Made by a program: the position numbers and the translations under genes. Positions 52,522-62,962 of a DNA stretch of 64,000 nucleotides are shown piece by piece. The notes beneath the pieces are model-generated. The model searched no databases. It was not told where the DNA came from and was given only the letters and a program-made list of their open reading frames with translations. Positions within the stretch are counted from its first letter, which is position 1. Each line of letters opens with the position of its first letter. The DNA lies in the NCBI RefSeq assembly GCF_014197245.1, contig NZ_JACIFF010000001.1, forward strand, positions 806,001 through 870,000. Reading direction: 5' to 3'. Source of the stretch: Neolewinella aquimaris (GTDB lineage Bacteria; Bacteroidota; Bacteroidia; Chitinophagales; Saprospiraceae).

Positions 52522-53742
52522 GTGGTCTGGCTGCCCCTTTTCCTGCTTCTTCTCTCCTTCGCCGGTGTCCTGCACACTTACGTGACCTACCCTGCTTACG
52601 TCCGGTGGGCGGCGGCGCGCAGGTGCAAGGAACCTAGCCCCGATCCGGCCCCGACCGAATGGCCGACCGTCCACCTCATCATGGCGGTTCACAACGAGGA
52701 GTCGGTGCTGGCCGAAAAGCTGCGTTCCCTGGCAGCCCTCGAGTATGCCGGACCGCTGCACTTTCACCTCTGCAGCGACCGGAGTACCGACGGGACCGAC
52801 CGAATGCTCCGTGCATTCGCCCACGCGCACACCGATTCCGTGCATACCTACTTCAACGCGCGGCGGATGGGCAAACCCGCCACGGTTAACCGGGTGGTGG
52901 CTGACTTGCCCGGCACCGGCGTTTACGTGCTCACCGATGCCAGCGTACTGCTCACGGCAGGCGTAGTCACGGAATTGGTCGAGCCAATGCTACGGAACGA
53001 CAGGATCGGGGTGGTCGATGCGCGCATGGTGCATACCGGCATTACGGACCACGGCATCAGCCGGTTCGAGGACAGTTACATCAACCGGGAAGTAGCCATC
53101 AAGCTGGCGGAGAGCTGTCTATGGCAGGCGATGGTCGGCCCCTTCGGTGGGTGCTGGGCCATTCGGGCGGAAGCTTTTTCGCCCGTCCCGGACAACTTCC
53201 TGGTTGACGATTTTTACCTCTGCATGGCGGCCTACGAGGCCGGCTGGATGGGAGTGAGCAATGAGCGGGCCGTTGTCTTCGAAGGAGTGGGACAGCGATT
53301 GGCCGATGAGTTTCGCCGCAAACGCCGCATCGGTGCCGGCAACTGGCAGAACTTGCTGCGCTTCCGCCACCTGTGGTGGCCGCCGTGGCGCGACCCGCTG
53401 GCCTTCGCTTTCTTCAGCCATAAGGTACTGCGGTGGATCACCCCCCTGCTGCTCCTGCTCGGGGGGCTGTCGTATGTCGCGGTGATCCTGTTGTCCGGCA
53501 ACTATTGGGCTACCGCCTTGTTTGTGGTTTTGTGCGGTGCCATACTGCTCGCGGTGGTTACCGAACCCCTACTGCTTCGTCTCGGCATACCCTGCACCCG
53601 CGTCCGCGCCCTACGCTACTTTTTAGCGATGAACCTGGCGCTGCTCCTCGGATTTTTTCGTTTTTTAAAAGGAATCAAAAGTAATGTCTGGCAACCTTCT
53701 CACCGACACCAAGACCCCGGAAGCCTCCGAAATACGCGCTAA
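52522..53742 (+). CDS. Family 2 glycosyltransferase, membrane-bound
   Basis: 406 residues from the GTG at 52522. An N-terminal membrane segment (1-22) is followed by a GT-A catalytic domain: [41 protein letters not shown] (D-x-x-type donor site) and [16 protein letters not shown], then [17 protein letters not shown]. Three C-terminal membrane segments follow (about 295-395). The order resembles processive polysaccharide synthases. The sugar is unknown. The last 59 bases overlap the start of ribBA in another frame. A class 2 GC-rich motif lies inside it. Confidence 0.88.
   Translation: MVWLPLFLLLLSFAGVLHTYVTYPAYVRWAAARRCKEPSPDPAPTEWPTVHLIMAVHNEESVLAEKLRSLAALEYAGPLHFHLCSDRSTDGTDRMLRAFAHAHTDSVHTYFNARRMGKPATVNRVVADLPGTGVYVLTDASVLLTAGVVTELVEPMLRNDRIGVVDARMVHTGITDHGISRFEDSYINREVAIKLAESCLWQAMVGPFGGCWAIRAEAFSPVPDNFLVDDFYLCMAAYEAGWMGVSNERAVVFEGVGQRLADEFRRKRRIGAGNWQNLLRFRHLWWPPWRDPLAFAFFSHKVLRWITPLLLLLGGLSYVAVILLSGNYWATALFVVLCGAILLAVVTEPLLLRLGIPCTRVRALRYFLAMNLALLLGFFRFLKGIKSNVWQPSHRHQDPGSLRNTR
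52607..52626 (+). repeat. GC-rich dispersed motif, class 2, inside a coding region
   Basis: GGGCGGCGGCGCGCAGGTGC, one base different from 3444-3463. Here it encodes part of the cytoplasmic linker W-A-A-A-R-R-C just after the first membrane segment of the glycosyltransferase. Confidence 0.5.
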
Positions 53743-54859
53743 GCTGAATACCATCGAGGAGGCCATACTGGACATTCGTGCCGGTAAACTCGTGATCGTG
53801 GTCGACGACGAAGACCGGGAAAACGAGGGCGATTTCATCTGTGCCGCGGAACGCGTCACGCCCGACATCATCACCTTCATGGCCACCCACGGTCGGGGAC
53901 TCATCTGCACCCCCATCGAGGAAGAACGCGCCGATGAACTGGACCTGCCGATGATGGTCAACACCAACACCGACATTCACGAGACGGCCTTTTCCGTGAG
54001 CATCGATCTCATCGGACACGGCTGCACCACCGGGATCAGCAGCTACGACCGGGCCACCTGCATCCGGCGACTGACGGAGCGAAGTGCCCGCCCCACCGAC
54101 TTTGCCCGCCCGGGCCACGTGTTCCCGCTACGGGCGGTAAAGGGAGGCGTCCTGCGCCGGACCGGCCACACCGAAGCCGCCGTGGACCTGGCCCGCATGG
54201 CCAACTTGTTCCCCGCCGGCGTGGTGGTGGAAATATTGAAGCCAGACGGCACCATGGCCCGCTTGCCGGACCTGCTTGTCCTGGCCGAGCAACACGACCT
54301 GAAGATCATCACCATCGAGGACCTGGTCGCTTACCGCCTGCGCACCGAGCGACTGGTGGAAGCGGAGTTCAGCATGGATCTGGAAACCCGCTACGGTCCT
54401 TTTCGTCTGACCGCCTACCGGCAGACCACGAACGAGGACGTTCACCTGGCCCTCACCCACGGCGAATGGTTGCCCGACGAACCGGTCCTCACCCGCGTCC
54501 ACAGCAGCACCAGTAGCCGCGACCTGATGCACAGTCTACTGAGTGGCTACAGCACCGGATTGCGCGGCCCCCTGGAGAAAATTGCCGAAGAAGGAAAGGG
54601 CATCCTGCTCTTTATGCGCCCCCACCAGGACGCGAACGACATCATTGCCGGACTGCGGCTCCTTAAATCGCGGATGCAGGACGGGAAGTCGGTCCGCCCC
54701 CCCGAACCCCGCAGCGAGGAGCAACGCGATTTCGGAATCGGTGCCCAGATTCTACGCGACCTCGGCGTTTCCAAACTTAAGGTGCTCAGTAATGCCCCCA
54801 AACACCGCATCGGCCTGGAGGGATACGGGCTGGAGATCGTGGAATTCGTAGGACTGTAA
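53684..54859 (+). CDS. ribB: 3,4-dihydroxy-2-butanone-4-phosphate synthase with degenerate GTP cyclohydrolase II domain
   Basis: 391 residues. The RibB half (about 20-220) is intact: [12 protein letters not shown] (41-51), HGRGLICTP (69-77), TGISSYDRA (116-124) and [10 protein letters not shown] (161-170). The RibA half (about 224-391) keeps the closing [20 protein letters not shown] and [13 protein letters not shown] but lacks both active regions: the zinc site expected as C-x10-C-x-C reads [20 protein letters not shown] (274-293) with no cysteine, and the RGEGRGIGL region reads [11 protein letters not shown]. It should make the four-carbon riboflavin precursor only. Its ATG lies inside the last 59 bases of the glycosyltransferase gene. 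Confidence 0.9.
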   Translation: MSGNLLTDTKTPEASEIRAKLNTIEEAILDIRAGKLVIVVDDEDRENEGDFICAAERVTPDIITFMATHGRGLICTPIEEERADELDLPMMVNTNTDIHETAFSVSIDLIGHGCTTGISSYDRATCIRRLTERSARPTDFARPGHVFPLRAVKGGVLRRTGHTEAAVDLARMANLFPAGVVVEILKPDGTMARLPDLLVLAEQHDLKIITIEDLVAYRLRTERLVEAEFSMDLETRYGPFRLTAYRQTTNEDVHLALTHGEWLPDEPVLTRVHSSTSSRDLMHSLLSGYSTGLRGPLEKIAEEGKGILLFMRPHQDANDIIAGLRLLKSRMQDGKSVRPPEPRSEEQRDFGIGAQILRDLGVSKLKVLSNAPKHRIGLEGYGLEIVEFVGL

Positions 54860-54863
54860 GCGG

Positions 54864-54893
54864 TTGCGGGCGAAAGCGGGTAGTGTATATTTG
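54864..54893 (+). promoter_or_regulatory. Promoter of the YebC-family gene
   Basis: TTG (54864-54866), exactly 19 bases, then TATATTTG (54886-54893), a full match to the Bacteroidota consensus. The start codon is only 17 bases after the -7 element. Confidence 0.8.
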
Positions 54894-54910
54894 CGCCAAA
54901 TTAGAGTCGT

Positions 54911-55633
54911 ATGGGACGTGCATTCGAATACCGTAAGGCCCGCAAGATGAAGCGGTGGGCCGGTATGGCCAAGGCCTTTACCAAAGTGAGCCGGGAAATC
55001 AATATTGCCATTAAGGAAGGCGGCCCCGACCCCGACTACAACCCCCGTCTGCGCCTCGCGATCGCCAACTCCAAGGCGGTCAATATGCCGAAGGCCAACG
55101 TCGATGCCGCCATCAAGCGGGCGACGGACAAGGACTCCGCCAGCTACGACGAGGTGACCTTTGAGGGATACGGTCCCCACGGCATCGCCATTCTGGTCGA
55201 AGCTACCTCCGACAACAACAACCGCACCGTAGCAAACATCCGCCACGTGTTCTCCAAATACGGCGGGAGCATGGGCGTCAATGGTTCGGTCGATTACATG
55301 TTCTCCCGCAAGGGGCAGTTCAAGGTCAAGCGGGAAGACCTTGAGGGCGACCTGGAAGAGATCGAGCTCGAGCTCATCGACGCAGGACTGGACAGTATTG
55401 AGCAGGACGAAGACGAGATCACCTTCTACACGGCCTTCGAGGACTTCGGTAAATTTCAGCACGAGCTGGAGGAAAGAAACATCGAAGTGGACAACGCCGA
55501 ACTGGTGCGCATCCCCAGCCACACCAAAAAGCTTTCCGATGCGGAGGCCGATGCGGTGATCAAACTCATTGATATGCTGGAGGAGGACGACGATGTCGCC
55601 AACGTCTTCCACACCATGGACGAAAGCGAATAA
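54911..55633 (+). CDS. YebC/PmpR-family protein
   Basis: 240 residues. Family hallmarks are complete: the N-terminal MGRAFEYRKARKMKRWAGMA, VSREINIAIKEGGPDPDYN, NPRLRLAIANSKAVNMPKAN and YGPHGIAILVEATSDNNNRT. Long treated as DNA-binding regulators, YebC proteins have also been reported to assist ribosomes at difficult sequences. Has its own promoter at 54864-54893, and galK follows 12 bases later. Confidence 0.93.
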   Translation: MGRAFEYRKARKMKRWAGMAKAFTKVSREINIAIKEGGPDPDYNPRLRLAIANSKAVNMPKANVDAAIKRATDKDSASYDEVTFEGYGPHGIAILVEATSDNNNRTVANIRHVFSKYGGSMGVNGSVDYMFSRKGQFKVKREDLEGDLEEIELELIDAGLDSIEQDEDEITFYTAFEDFGKFQHELEERNIEVDNAELVRIPSHTKKLSDAEADAVIKLIDMLEEDDDVANVFHTMDESE

Positions 55634-55645
55634 TTTTATCTGCAC

Positions 55646-56806
55646 ATGCTGGAACCCCTCCAACGCTACATCGGTACCCTCGCCGATGCCCCCGCTCCGG
55701 CGGAATGGCCCTACGTAGTGCGATCACCCGGCCGCATCAACCTGATCGGGGAACATATCGATTATACCGGAGGATTGGTAATGCCGGCTGCGATCAACCA
55801 TCACATTCACTTTGTCGTCCGCCCCGTCGAAGCGCCCGAATGGCAGTTGCACGCAGTGGACATCGAAGAGACCTTCACCCTACCCTTGCCGATCACTGGC
55901 CGCACCGAACACCTCTGGGTCGACTACCTCGCGGGCATCGGCGTTCAATTTCAGGACCAGGGGCACTTTTTACCCGGACTGGAGATTGTCTTCGGCGGTG
56001 ACCTGCCCCGTGGTTCCGGTATGAGCAGCTCGGCGGCACTGGAAGGAGGGATGGCTTACCTACTCAACGAATTACTTTCCGTGGGGCTCACCCGTCCCGA
56101 ACTGGCCAACCTCTGCCGGAGGTCGAGTAATACCTTCCTGGGAATTCCCTCCGGAATTATGGACCAGTACGCCAGCCTGAACGGCCGCGCCGAGGGGCCG
56201 ATCGTACTCAATTGCCACACCCTGGAATCGGAGCCAGTCAAGAATAAATTACGGGGCTACGGACTTATGCTCGTCAACTGCATGGTGTCCCATGACCTGA
56301 GCGATGGCGCCTACGGAAAGCGGGTCGCTGAGTGCAATCGTGCGCTTACTGCGATTCAGGTGAAGTTCCCTGAAGTGAGTTATCTAAGCGCGGCCACCGA
56401 ATCTCAACTGGACGCGGTCGTTGCTACCCTCGATCCGACGGTGACCAAACGGGCCCGCTACGTAATCCGCGAAAACGATCGGGTAAGGAGAGCGATCACA
56501 GCGCTGGAGGCCGGCGCGAGCTCCGAAATGGGCGCCCTGCTCAACGAAACCCACCGGGGTCTCCGCGACGAGTACGAAGTAAGCTGTGCCGAGCTCGATT
56601 TTCTACAGCAAACCGCAACCGAAGTGGACGGAGTGGCGGGAGCCCGTATGATGGGCGGGGGTTTCGGGGGCTGCACGATAAACTTGCTGCGCCTCGATAG
56701 ATTTGCTGCCTTCCGCGAGCAATTAACCCAGCGGTACCAACAGCAGTACGGACTTACCCCCGAATTCTATCCGGTTGAGATCGCCGCGGGTACGGAGATG
56801 ATTTAG
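55646..56806 (+). CDS. galK: Galactokinase
   Basis: 386 residues of the GHMP kinase family. S-P-G-R-I-N-L-I-G-E-H-I-D-Y (27-40) is the galactokinase signature, followed by the ATP loop P-R-G-S-G-M-S-S-S (about 122-130) and the C-terminal GGGFGGCTINL. It phosphorylates galactose at C1 in the Leloir pathway. No galT or galE is nearby. It overlaps the converging TlpA gene by four bases. Confidence 0.92.
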   Translation: MLEPLQRYIGTLADAPAPAEWPYVVRSPGRINLIGEHIDYTGGLVMPAAINHHIHFVVRPVEAPEWQLHAVDIEETFTLPLPITGRTEHLWVDYLAGIGVQFQDQGHFLPGLEIVFGGDLPRGSGMSSSAALEGGMAYLLNELLSVGLTRPELANLCRRSSNTFLGIPSGIMDQYASLNGRAEGPIVLNCHTLESEPVKNKLRGYGLMLVNCMVSHDLSDGAYGKRVAECNRALTAIQVKFPEVSYLSAATESQLDAVVATLDPTVTKRARYVIRENDRVRRAITALEAGASSEMGALLNETHRGLRDEYEVSCAELDFLQQTATEVDGVAGARMMGGGFGGCTINLLRLDRFAAFREQLTQRYQQQYGLTPEFYPVEIAAGTEMI

Positions 56807-57906
56807 AGAACCTTCTGCAGCGCTCGTTCGATCGAGGCCGCGCCACGCAGGCCCACCTCCGCTATCTTACCATCGCGGTCGATCAGGAAGGTCGCCGGGA
56901 TGCCGCGTACGCCGTACTTGGCCGAGGCCTCCCCGCTCCAGCGCTTGAGTTCACTACCGTGGTTCTCCCAGACCAGCCCGTCCTGTGCGATGGCATCTAC
57001 CCATTTCTGTCGTTGATTGTCTTTCGCGATCTTCACTTGTTCGGGCGTCAGGCGGGCCGCCTGGCTGTTGTCGATACCGTCAAGGCTGACGCTATAGATG
57101 GTGAATCCCTGGTCCTTGTACCGGTTGTACACCTTGACTACGTTGGGATTTTCCCGCCGGCAGGGGCCACACCAGGCAGCCCAGAAATCGAGCAACACCA
57201 CCTGACCACGTAGATCCGAAAGGGTGTAGGTCTTTCCATCGGGTCCCTCCAGCTCCAGGTCGGGGGCGGGCTGCCCCGGTTGTACGAGCCGCTGACTCTT
57301 CTCGAAGGCGATTTGCTGCTTCAACTGAGCGACGTACTCGCCGTAGGCTTCGCGGCTCGGGTCGCCCTCCGGCAACCCGGCCACTACTTCTTCGTGAATC
57401 GGGAGGGCGTCTTCACCGGCACGAAGTAGGGCGCTGAAGGCGATGAAGGCCGCCGTGTAGGGGTTTTCTACCTCACCGACAAGCTCCCGGAATTCTTCCA
57501 TACTACCTACTTCCCGGGTCTCCTTCATCACGCGTGCGGTTTCGGCCGCGGCGGGGGATCCTTCGATCGTGAAGTCGTACTCCCCAAAGGTGCTGACGTC
57601 GCCGTCGATCACAATGTCGCTATCGGAATTGTCGATCGCAAAGGTCGCCTTCTGCGCGCCTACCCTGATTTGGTACAGCCCATCCTTGAGGCCCTCCTCA
57701 AACGAAAAGGTAAAGTTGCCCGCCTCATCGATGCTTGTATTCTTGAGCATTTCCTTTTCCCCGCCTACGGTGATCCGGTCGAGGTTGGCGGTCAGGCCGT
57801 TTGCATTGCTCAGGTGGACGTCGATGGTGGTACCGTCCGCACCACCGCCGCTGCATCCGAGGACGAGCGTCAGGGCACATAGGAGGACTAACTGAATCTG
57901 GCGCAT
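56803..57906 (-). CDS. TlpA-family thiol-disulfide lipoprotein with DUF4369-like N-terminus
   Basis: 367 residues with lipobox V-L-G-C (Cys 18). The N-terminal domain (about 25-120) is a beta structure like the DUF4369 domain often found ahead of Bacteroidota thioredoxins, then a helical linker (120-205), then a TlpA/ResA thioredoxin domain with W-C-G-P-C (Cys 246 and 249) and the cis-Pro region GIPATFLID. It should act as a periplasmic reductase or oxidant, of unknown client. Its stop overlaps galK on the other strand. Confidence 0.9.
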   Translation of the reverse strand: MRQIQLVLLCALTLVLGCSGGGADGTTIDVHLSNANGLTANLDRITVGGEKEMLKNTSIDEAGNFTFSFEEGLKDGLYQIRVGAQKATFAIDNSDSDIVIDGDVSTFGEYDFTIEGSPAAAETARVMKETREVGSMEEFRELVGEVENPYTAAFIAFSALLRAGEDALPIHEEVVAGLPEGDPSREAYGEYVAQLKQQIAFEKSQRLVQPGQPAPDLELEGPDGKTYTLSDLRGQVVLLDFWAAWCGPCRRENPNVVKVYNRYKDQGFTIYSVSLDGIDNSQAARLTPEQVKIAKDNQRQKWVDAIAQDGLVWENHGSELKRWSGEASAKYGVRGIPATFLIDRDGKIAEVGLRGAASIERALQKVL

Positions 57907-57953
57907 CTGGGTGTCGTTTTACAAAAAAGGAATAAGGAATGCCTTTAGTTGAA

Positions 57954-60194
57954 TCAGGATTCCAGAATGGCAGCCAGGGTGTCGTTATGGCTGGTTTCCC
58001 ATTCCATGAGATTTCCCCAATCTTCGCCATCGATGGTAATGTTGTTGCCTGCTACCCGCCCGATCACCCGGAATCCGACGCCCTGTTCGCGCAGCAAGTC
58101 TTCCAGGTCTCCGGTGCGCGATTCGTCGGCCGTAACCACTACCCTCCCCTGAGCCTCCCCGAAGAGGAATGCGTCCTTGCGCATTTCGGTGTCGGTGTCG
58201 ACCGTGAATCCGTGACCGCCCTCGATCGCCGATTCGCATAAGGTCTGAAACAGGCCACCGTCGCTTACGTCGTGGGCACTCTTGATGTGCTGCCCGCGGA
58301 TCGCCGCCAGAATGGCACGGTGCAACTTGAGCTCCTTTTGCAGGTCGAAGTGGGGAACCGTACTGTGCTCGATGCCGTGAACGACGCGGAGGTACTCCGA
58401 GGAACCCAGGTCCTCCACATTGTCTCCTACCAGATAGATCACGTCGTCCTGCGCCTTGAATCCTAAGGACATGGTGCGCTTTACGTTATCTACCACTCCA
58501 AGCATACCGATGGTGGGGGTAGGATAGACCGGCTCGATGCGACCGCCTTCGTACTGCGACTGGTTGTAAAAGCTTACGTTGCCCCCAGTTACCGGCGTGT
58601 TGAACGCACGGCAAGCTTCACCCATGCCCTTGATCGCGTTCACGAATTGATAGAAAGCTTCCGGATTGTAGGGGTTACCGAAGTTCAGGCAGTTCGTGAT
58701 GGCTACTGGTTCTCCGCCCGAACAGGCGATGTTGCGGGCTGCCTCGGCGACGGCGATCATGGTACCCACGTACGGGTCGGCGTAGACGTAGGTCGAGTTG
58801 CAGTCGGTCGTGACGGCCAGTGCTTTATCGGTCCCCTTTACGCGTACCAGGGCGGCATCGGAGGGGGTATTTTCGGTCATGCTGTTGGTCCGCACCGTTC
58901 CGTCGTACTGCTCGGTGACCCAATTTTTGGAGACCAGGCTGGGGGACTTGAACAGCTTTGTGGCGGCGGCGCGCAGGTCCGATGGAACTTCCACGGTAGC
59001 GGGGTCAAACTGGTCGACCTTATCCAGGTAAGCCGGTCGGCGGGTTTCCCGTTCGTACACGGGGGCACCTCCACCGAGCACCAGGGGTTCGGCGGGCACA
59101 TCGGCTACCAGTTCGCCCCCTACGTAGTATTCGAGCCTTCCGGTGTCGGTGACTTCGCCGATCTGCTCGCACTCCAGGTCCCACTTGTCGAAGACGGCCA
59201 GCAGTTCCTGCTCCCGGCCCTTGTGGCAAACGATCAGCATCCGTTCCTGACTCTCACTGAGCAGGATCTCCCAGGGCTTCATGTCAGACTGACGCGTGGG
59301 GACCTTATCCAGGTCGATGCGCATGCCGGTGCCGGACTTGGCACTCATTTCCGAAGTAGAACAGGTGATTCCCGCGGCTCCCATGTCCTGCATGCCCACG
59401 ACGGCGCCGGTGGCAATGACTTCCAGACTGGCTTCGAGCAGCAGTTTCTCCTGAAAGGGGTCTCCTACCTGTACCGCGGGCAGGTCGTCGGCACTGTCCT
59501 CCGTAAGGTCCGCGGAGGCAAACGTTGCCCCGTGGATGCCGTCCTTTCCGGTAGCGGATCCGACGATGAATACGGGGTTTCCGGGGCCATCGGCGGAGGC
59601 CGAGACGGTCTCTCCGACCTTTACGATCCCTACCGACATGGCGTTGACCAGGATATTCTGGTTGTAGCTGGGGTGGAAGAAAACCTCTCCACCCACGACG
59701 GGCACGCCGAAGCAGTTGCCGTAATCGCCAATGCCCTTGACCACGCCCGCTACGAGGTGTTTGGTGTGGGCCAGGTGGGGATCGCCGAAGCGCAGGCTGT
59801 TGAGCGAGGCGATGGGACGGGCGCCCATGGTGAAGATGTCCCGGTGAATGCCCCCTACCCCGGTGGCCGCTCCCTGGTAGGGCTCGATGGCGGAGGGGTG
59901 GTTATGGCTTTCGATCTTGAAGGCACAGGCCAGTCCGCCGCCGATGTCAACCAACCCGGCATTTTCTTCACCGGCACCGACCAACAGTCGCTCGCCGTCG
60001 CGGGGCAGCGTTTTCAGCCACATGATCGAGTTCTTGTAGGAGCAGTGCTCCGACCACATTACCGAAAAGATGCTCAGTTCGTTGAAGTTGGGGGTACGTC
60101 CCATGATTTCCTCGATCCGGTTAAATTCTTCCGCGGTGAGTCCGAGGTTCTTTGCTACCTCTACGTCTACCTGCACGCTGCTTGCCGTGGCCAT
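57954..60194 (-). CDS. purL: Phosphoribosylformylglycinamidine synthase, small PurL type
   Basis: 746 residues from the ATG at 60194, the length of small PurL, which works with separate PurS and PurQ. SIFSVMWSEHCSYKNS, GIHRDIFTMGARPIASLNSL and VVGGEVFFHPSYNQNILVNA are typical; the ATP site is in DMGAAGITCSTSEMSAKSG. The second AIR-synthase-like half ends with SAHDVSDGGLFQTLCESA. It makes FGAM in purine synthesis. Its promoter is at 60217-60247; 47 bases separate its stop from that of nothing else on the strand before the TlpA gene start. Confidence 0.95.
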   Translation of the reverse strand: MATASSVQVDVEVAKNLGLTAEEFNRIEEIMGRTPNFNELSIFSVMWSEHCSYKNSIMWLKTLPRDGERLLVGAGEENAGLVDIGGGLACAFKIESHNHPSAIEPYQGAATGVGGIHRDIFTMGARPIASLNSLRFGDPHLAHTKHLVAGVVKGIGDYGNCFGVPVVGGEVFFHPSYNQNILVNAMSVGIVKVGETVSASADGPGNPVFIVGSATGKDGIHGATFASADLTEDSADDLPAVQVGDPFQEKLLLEASLEVIATGAVVGMQDMGAAGITCSTSEMSAKSGTGMRIDLDKVPTRQSDMKPWEILLSESQERMLIVCHKGREQELLAVFDKWDLECEQIGEVTDTGRLEYYVGGELVADVPAEPLVLGGGAPVYERETRRPAYLDKVDQFDPATVEVPSDLRAAATKLFKSPSLVSKNWVTEQYDGTVRTNSMTENTPSDAALVRVKGTDKALAVTTDCNSTYVYADPYVGTMIAVAEAARNIACSGGEPVAITNCLNFGNPYNPEAFYQFVNAIKGMGEACRAFNTPVTGGNVSFYNQSQYEGGRIEPVYPTPTIGMLGVVDNVKRTMSLGFKAQDDVIYLVGDNVEDLGSSEYLRVVHGIEHSTVPHFDLQKELKLHRAILAAIRGQHIKSAHDVSDGGLFQTLCESAIEGGHGFTVDTDTEMRKDAFLFGEAQGRVVVTADESRTGDLEDLLREQGVGFRVIGRVAGNNITIDGEDWGNLMEWETSHNDTLAAILES

Positions 60195-60216
60195 GGGCTG
60201 GGATTTTGTGAAGGGG

Positions 60217-60247
60217 CAAAAGTAGGCAATTCGCGCTTGCGGTACCA
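60217..60247 (-). promoter_or_regulatory. Promoter of purL
   Basis: On the minus strand TTG (60247-60245), 20 bases, then TACTTTTG (60224-60217). The ATG at 60194 is 23 bases further on. The match supports that start over an upstream in-frame ATG at 60266, which would lie above the promoter. Confidence 0.75.
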
Positions 60248-60371
60248 ACTGTCGATCGGCTGACATTTTGACCGCCGCCCGCCGGTGGCACGGTCTTCGT
60301 ACCGGCCCAGCGGTGATTGGTCTCGACTAGTCGCCAGATTTAACCCAATTGTCAACTAAACCATATCATAC

Positions 60372-60635
60372 ATGAAGCCGATCAACGATCGAGTAGTGGT
60401 CAAACCCGCACCCGCAGAAGAAAAAACTAGTGGTGGTATCATCGTTCCCGATACCGCTAAAGAGAAGCCCCAACGCGGCGAAGTCATCGCCGTAGGCCCT
60501 GGAAAGGAGGGCAACGCCATGACCGTCAGCATTGGTGACATCGTCCTCTACGGCAAGTATGCCGGCCAGGAACTCAAGCACGAAGGGCAGGACCTGCTCA
60601 TCATGCGCGAAGACGACATCCTGATCATCCTTTAG
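60372..60635 (+). CDS. groES: Co-chaperonin GroES
   Basis: 87 residues, slightly shorter than the usual 95-97. [20 protein letters not shown] starts the beta barrel; the mobile loop [19 protein letters not shown], which docks on GroEL, is complete; [10 protein letters not shown] and [13 protein letters not shown] follow. It caps the GroEL ring. No CIRCE element was found in the 105 bases upstream. It is 51 bases ahead of groEL. Confidence 0.96.
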   Translation: MKPINDRVVVKPAPAEEKTSGGIIVPDTAKEKPQRGEVIAVGPGKEGNAMTVSIGDIVLYGKYAGQELKHEGQDLLIMREDDILIIL

Positions 60636-60680
60636 GAGCAGGAACCGTCGCACAATCCCATTCGAAAACTAAATTTATAA

Positions 60681-62333
<1,653 letters not shown>

Positions 62334-62358
62334 TCATCCCCCACCGATTATACTAGAT

Positions 62359-62391
62359 AACCCCGGTTGGCCCTGGCCAACCGGGGTTTTT
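62359..62391 (+). terminator. Strong intrinsic terminator of groES-groEL
   Basis: A 12-bp perfect stem, CCCCGGTTGGCC with GGCCAACCGGGG, extended by two A-T pairs, a two-base gap (CT) at the tip and five T residues. It lies 25 bases after the groEL stop. Confidence 0.95.
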
Positions 62392-62449
62392 CATTAACGA
62401 TTTAACCTTTTTGATTCAACACTATTCAGTGCGCGCGATTTACAAGCCT

Positions 62450-62950
62450 ATGGAACTTCAAGAGGGAAAGGAAAAATTTATCGAGGCCTGGGGAGCGCTC
62501 GGCAGTTCGTGGGGCGTCACCCGCACCATGGCCCAGATTCACGCCCTGCTGCTGATTGCCGACAACCCGCTCAGTTCCGACGACATTATGGAGGAGCTGC
62601 AGATCAGTCGCGGCAACGTCAACACCAACACCCGCATGCTGCTGGAGTGGGGACTGGCACACAAAAAACTCATCCCCGGCGAACGCAAGGAGTTCTTCGT
62701 GGGAGAAAAGGACATGTCGAAAGTGGTCAAGAACATCATCATTGCCCGCAAAAAACGCGAGCTCGAACCGATGCTCCGCCTCCTCGACGACCTTACGGGG
62801 GTAAGGGGGGACGACAACGAGGCCGAGGAGTTCCGTAGCGTGATCCGCGACCTCAAGCTGTACAGCCACAAGGCGGACTCGGCCCTGGCCGCGCTCGTCA
62901 AGGTCGACAGCAACTGGTTTTTCTCCACCTTCCTCACCATGCTCAAATAG
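62450..62950 (+). CDS. GbsR/MarR-family transcriptional regulator
   Basis: 166 residues from the ATG at 62450; an upstream TTG is unlikely because it lies next to the terminator. The winged helix is TMAQIHALLLIADNPLSSDD, IMEELQISRGNVNTNTRMLL (recognition helix with SRGNVN) and GLAHKKLIPGERKEFFVG. GbsR-type regulators in other bacteria respond to choline or betaine; the ligand here is not known. Followed by a long C-terminal helix pair. Confidence 0.88.
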   Translation: MELQEGKEKFIEAWGALGSSWGVTRTMAQIHALLLIADNPLSSDDIMEELQISRGNVNTNTRMLLEWGLAHKKLIPGERKEFFVGEKDMSKVVKNIIIARKKRELEPMLRLLDDLTGVRGDDNEAEEFRSVIRDLKLYSHKADSALAALVKVDSNWFFSTFLTMLK

Positions 62951-62962
62951 CGGCGCAGCGAC

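Noticed and set aside
58647..60263. Long plus-strand frame of 538 codons antisense to purL
   Set aside because: High-GC codon bias opens the antisense frame. PurL is intact on the minus strand with all motifs and a promoter.
60267..60371. CIRCE element expected before groES
   Set aside because: No TTAGCACTC-N9-GAGTGCTAA or near match is present in this gap.
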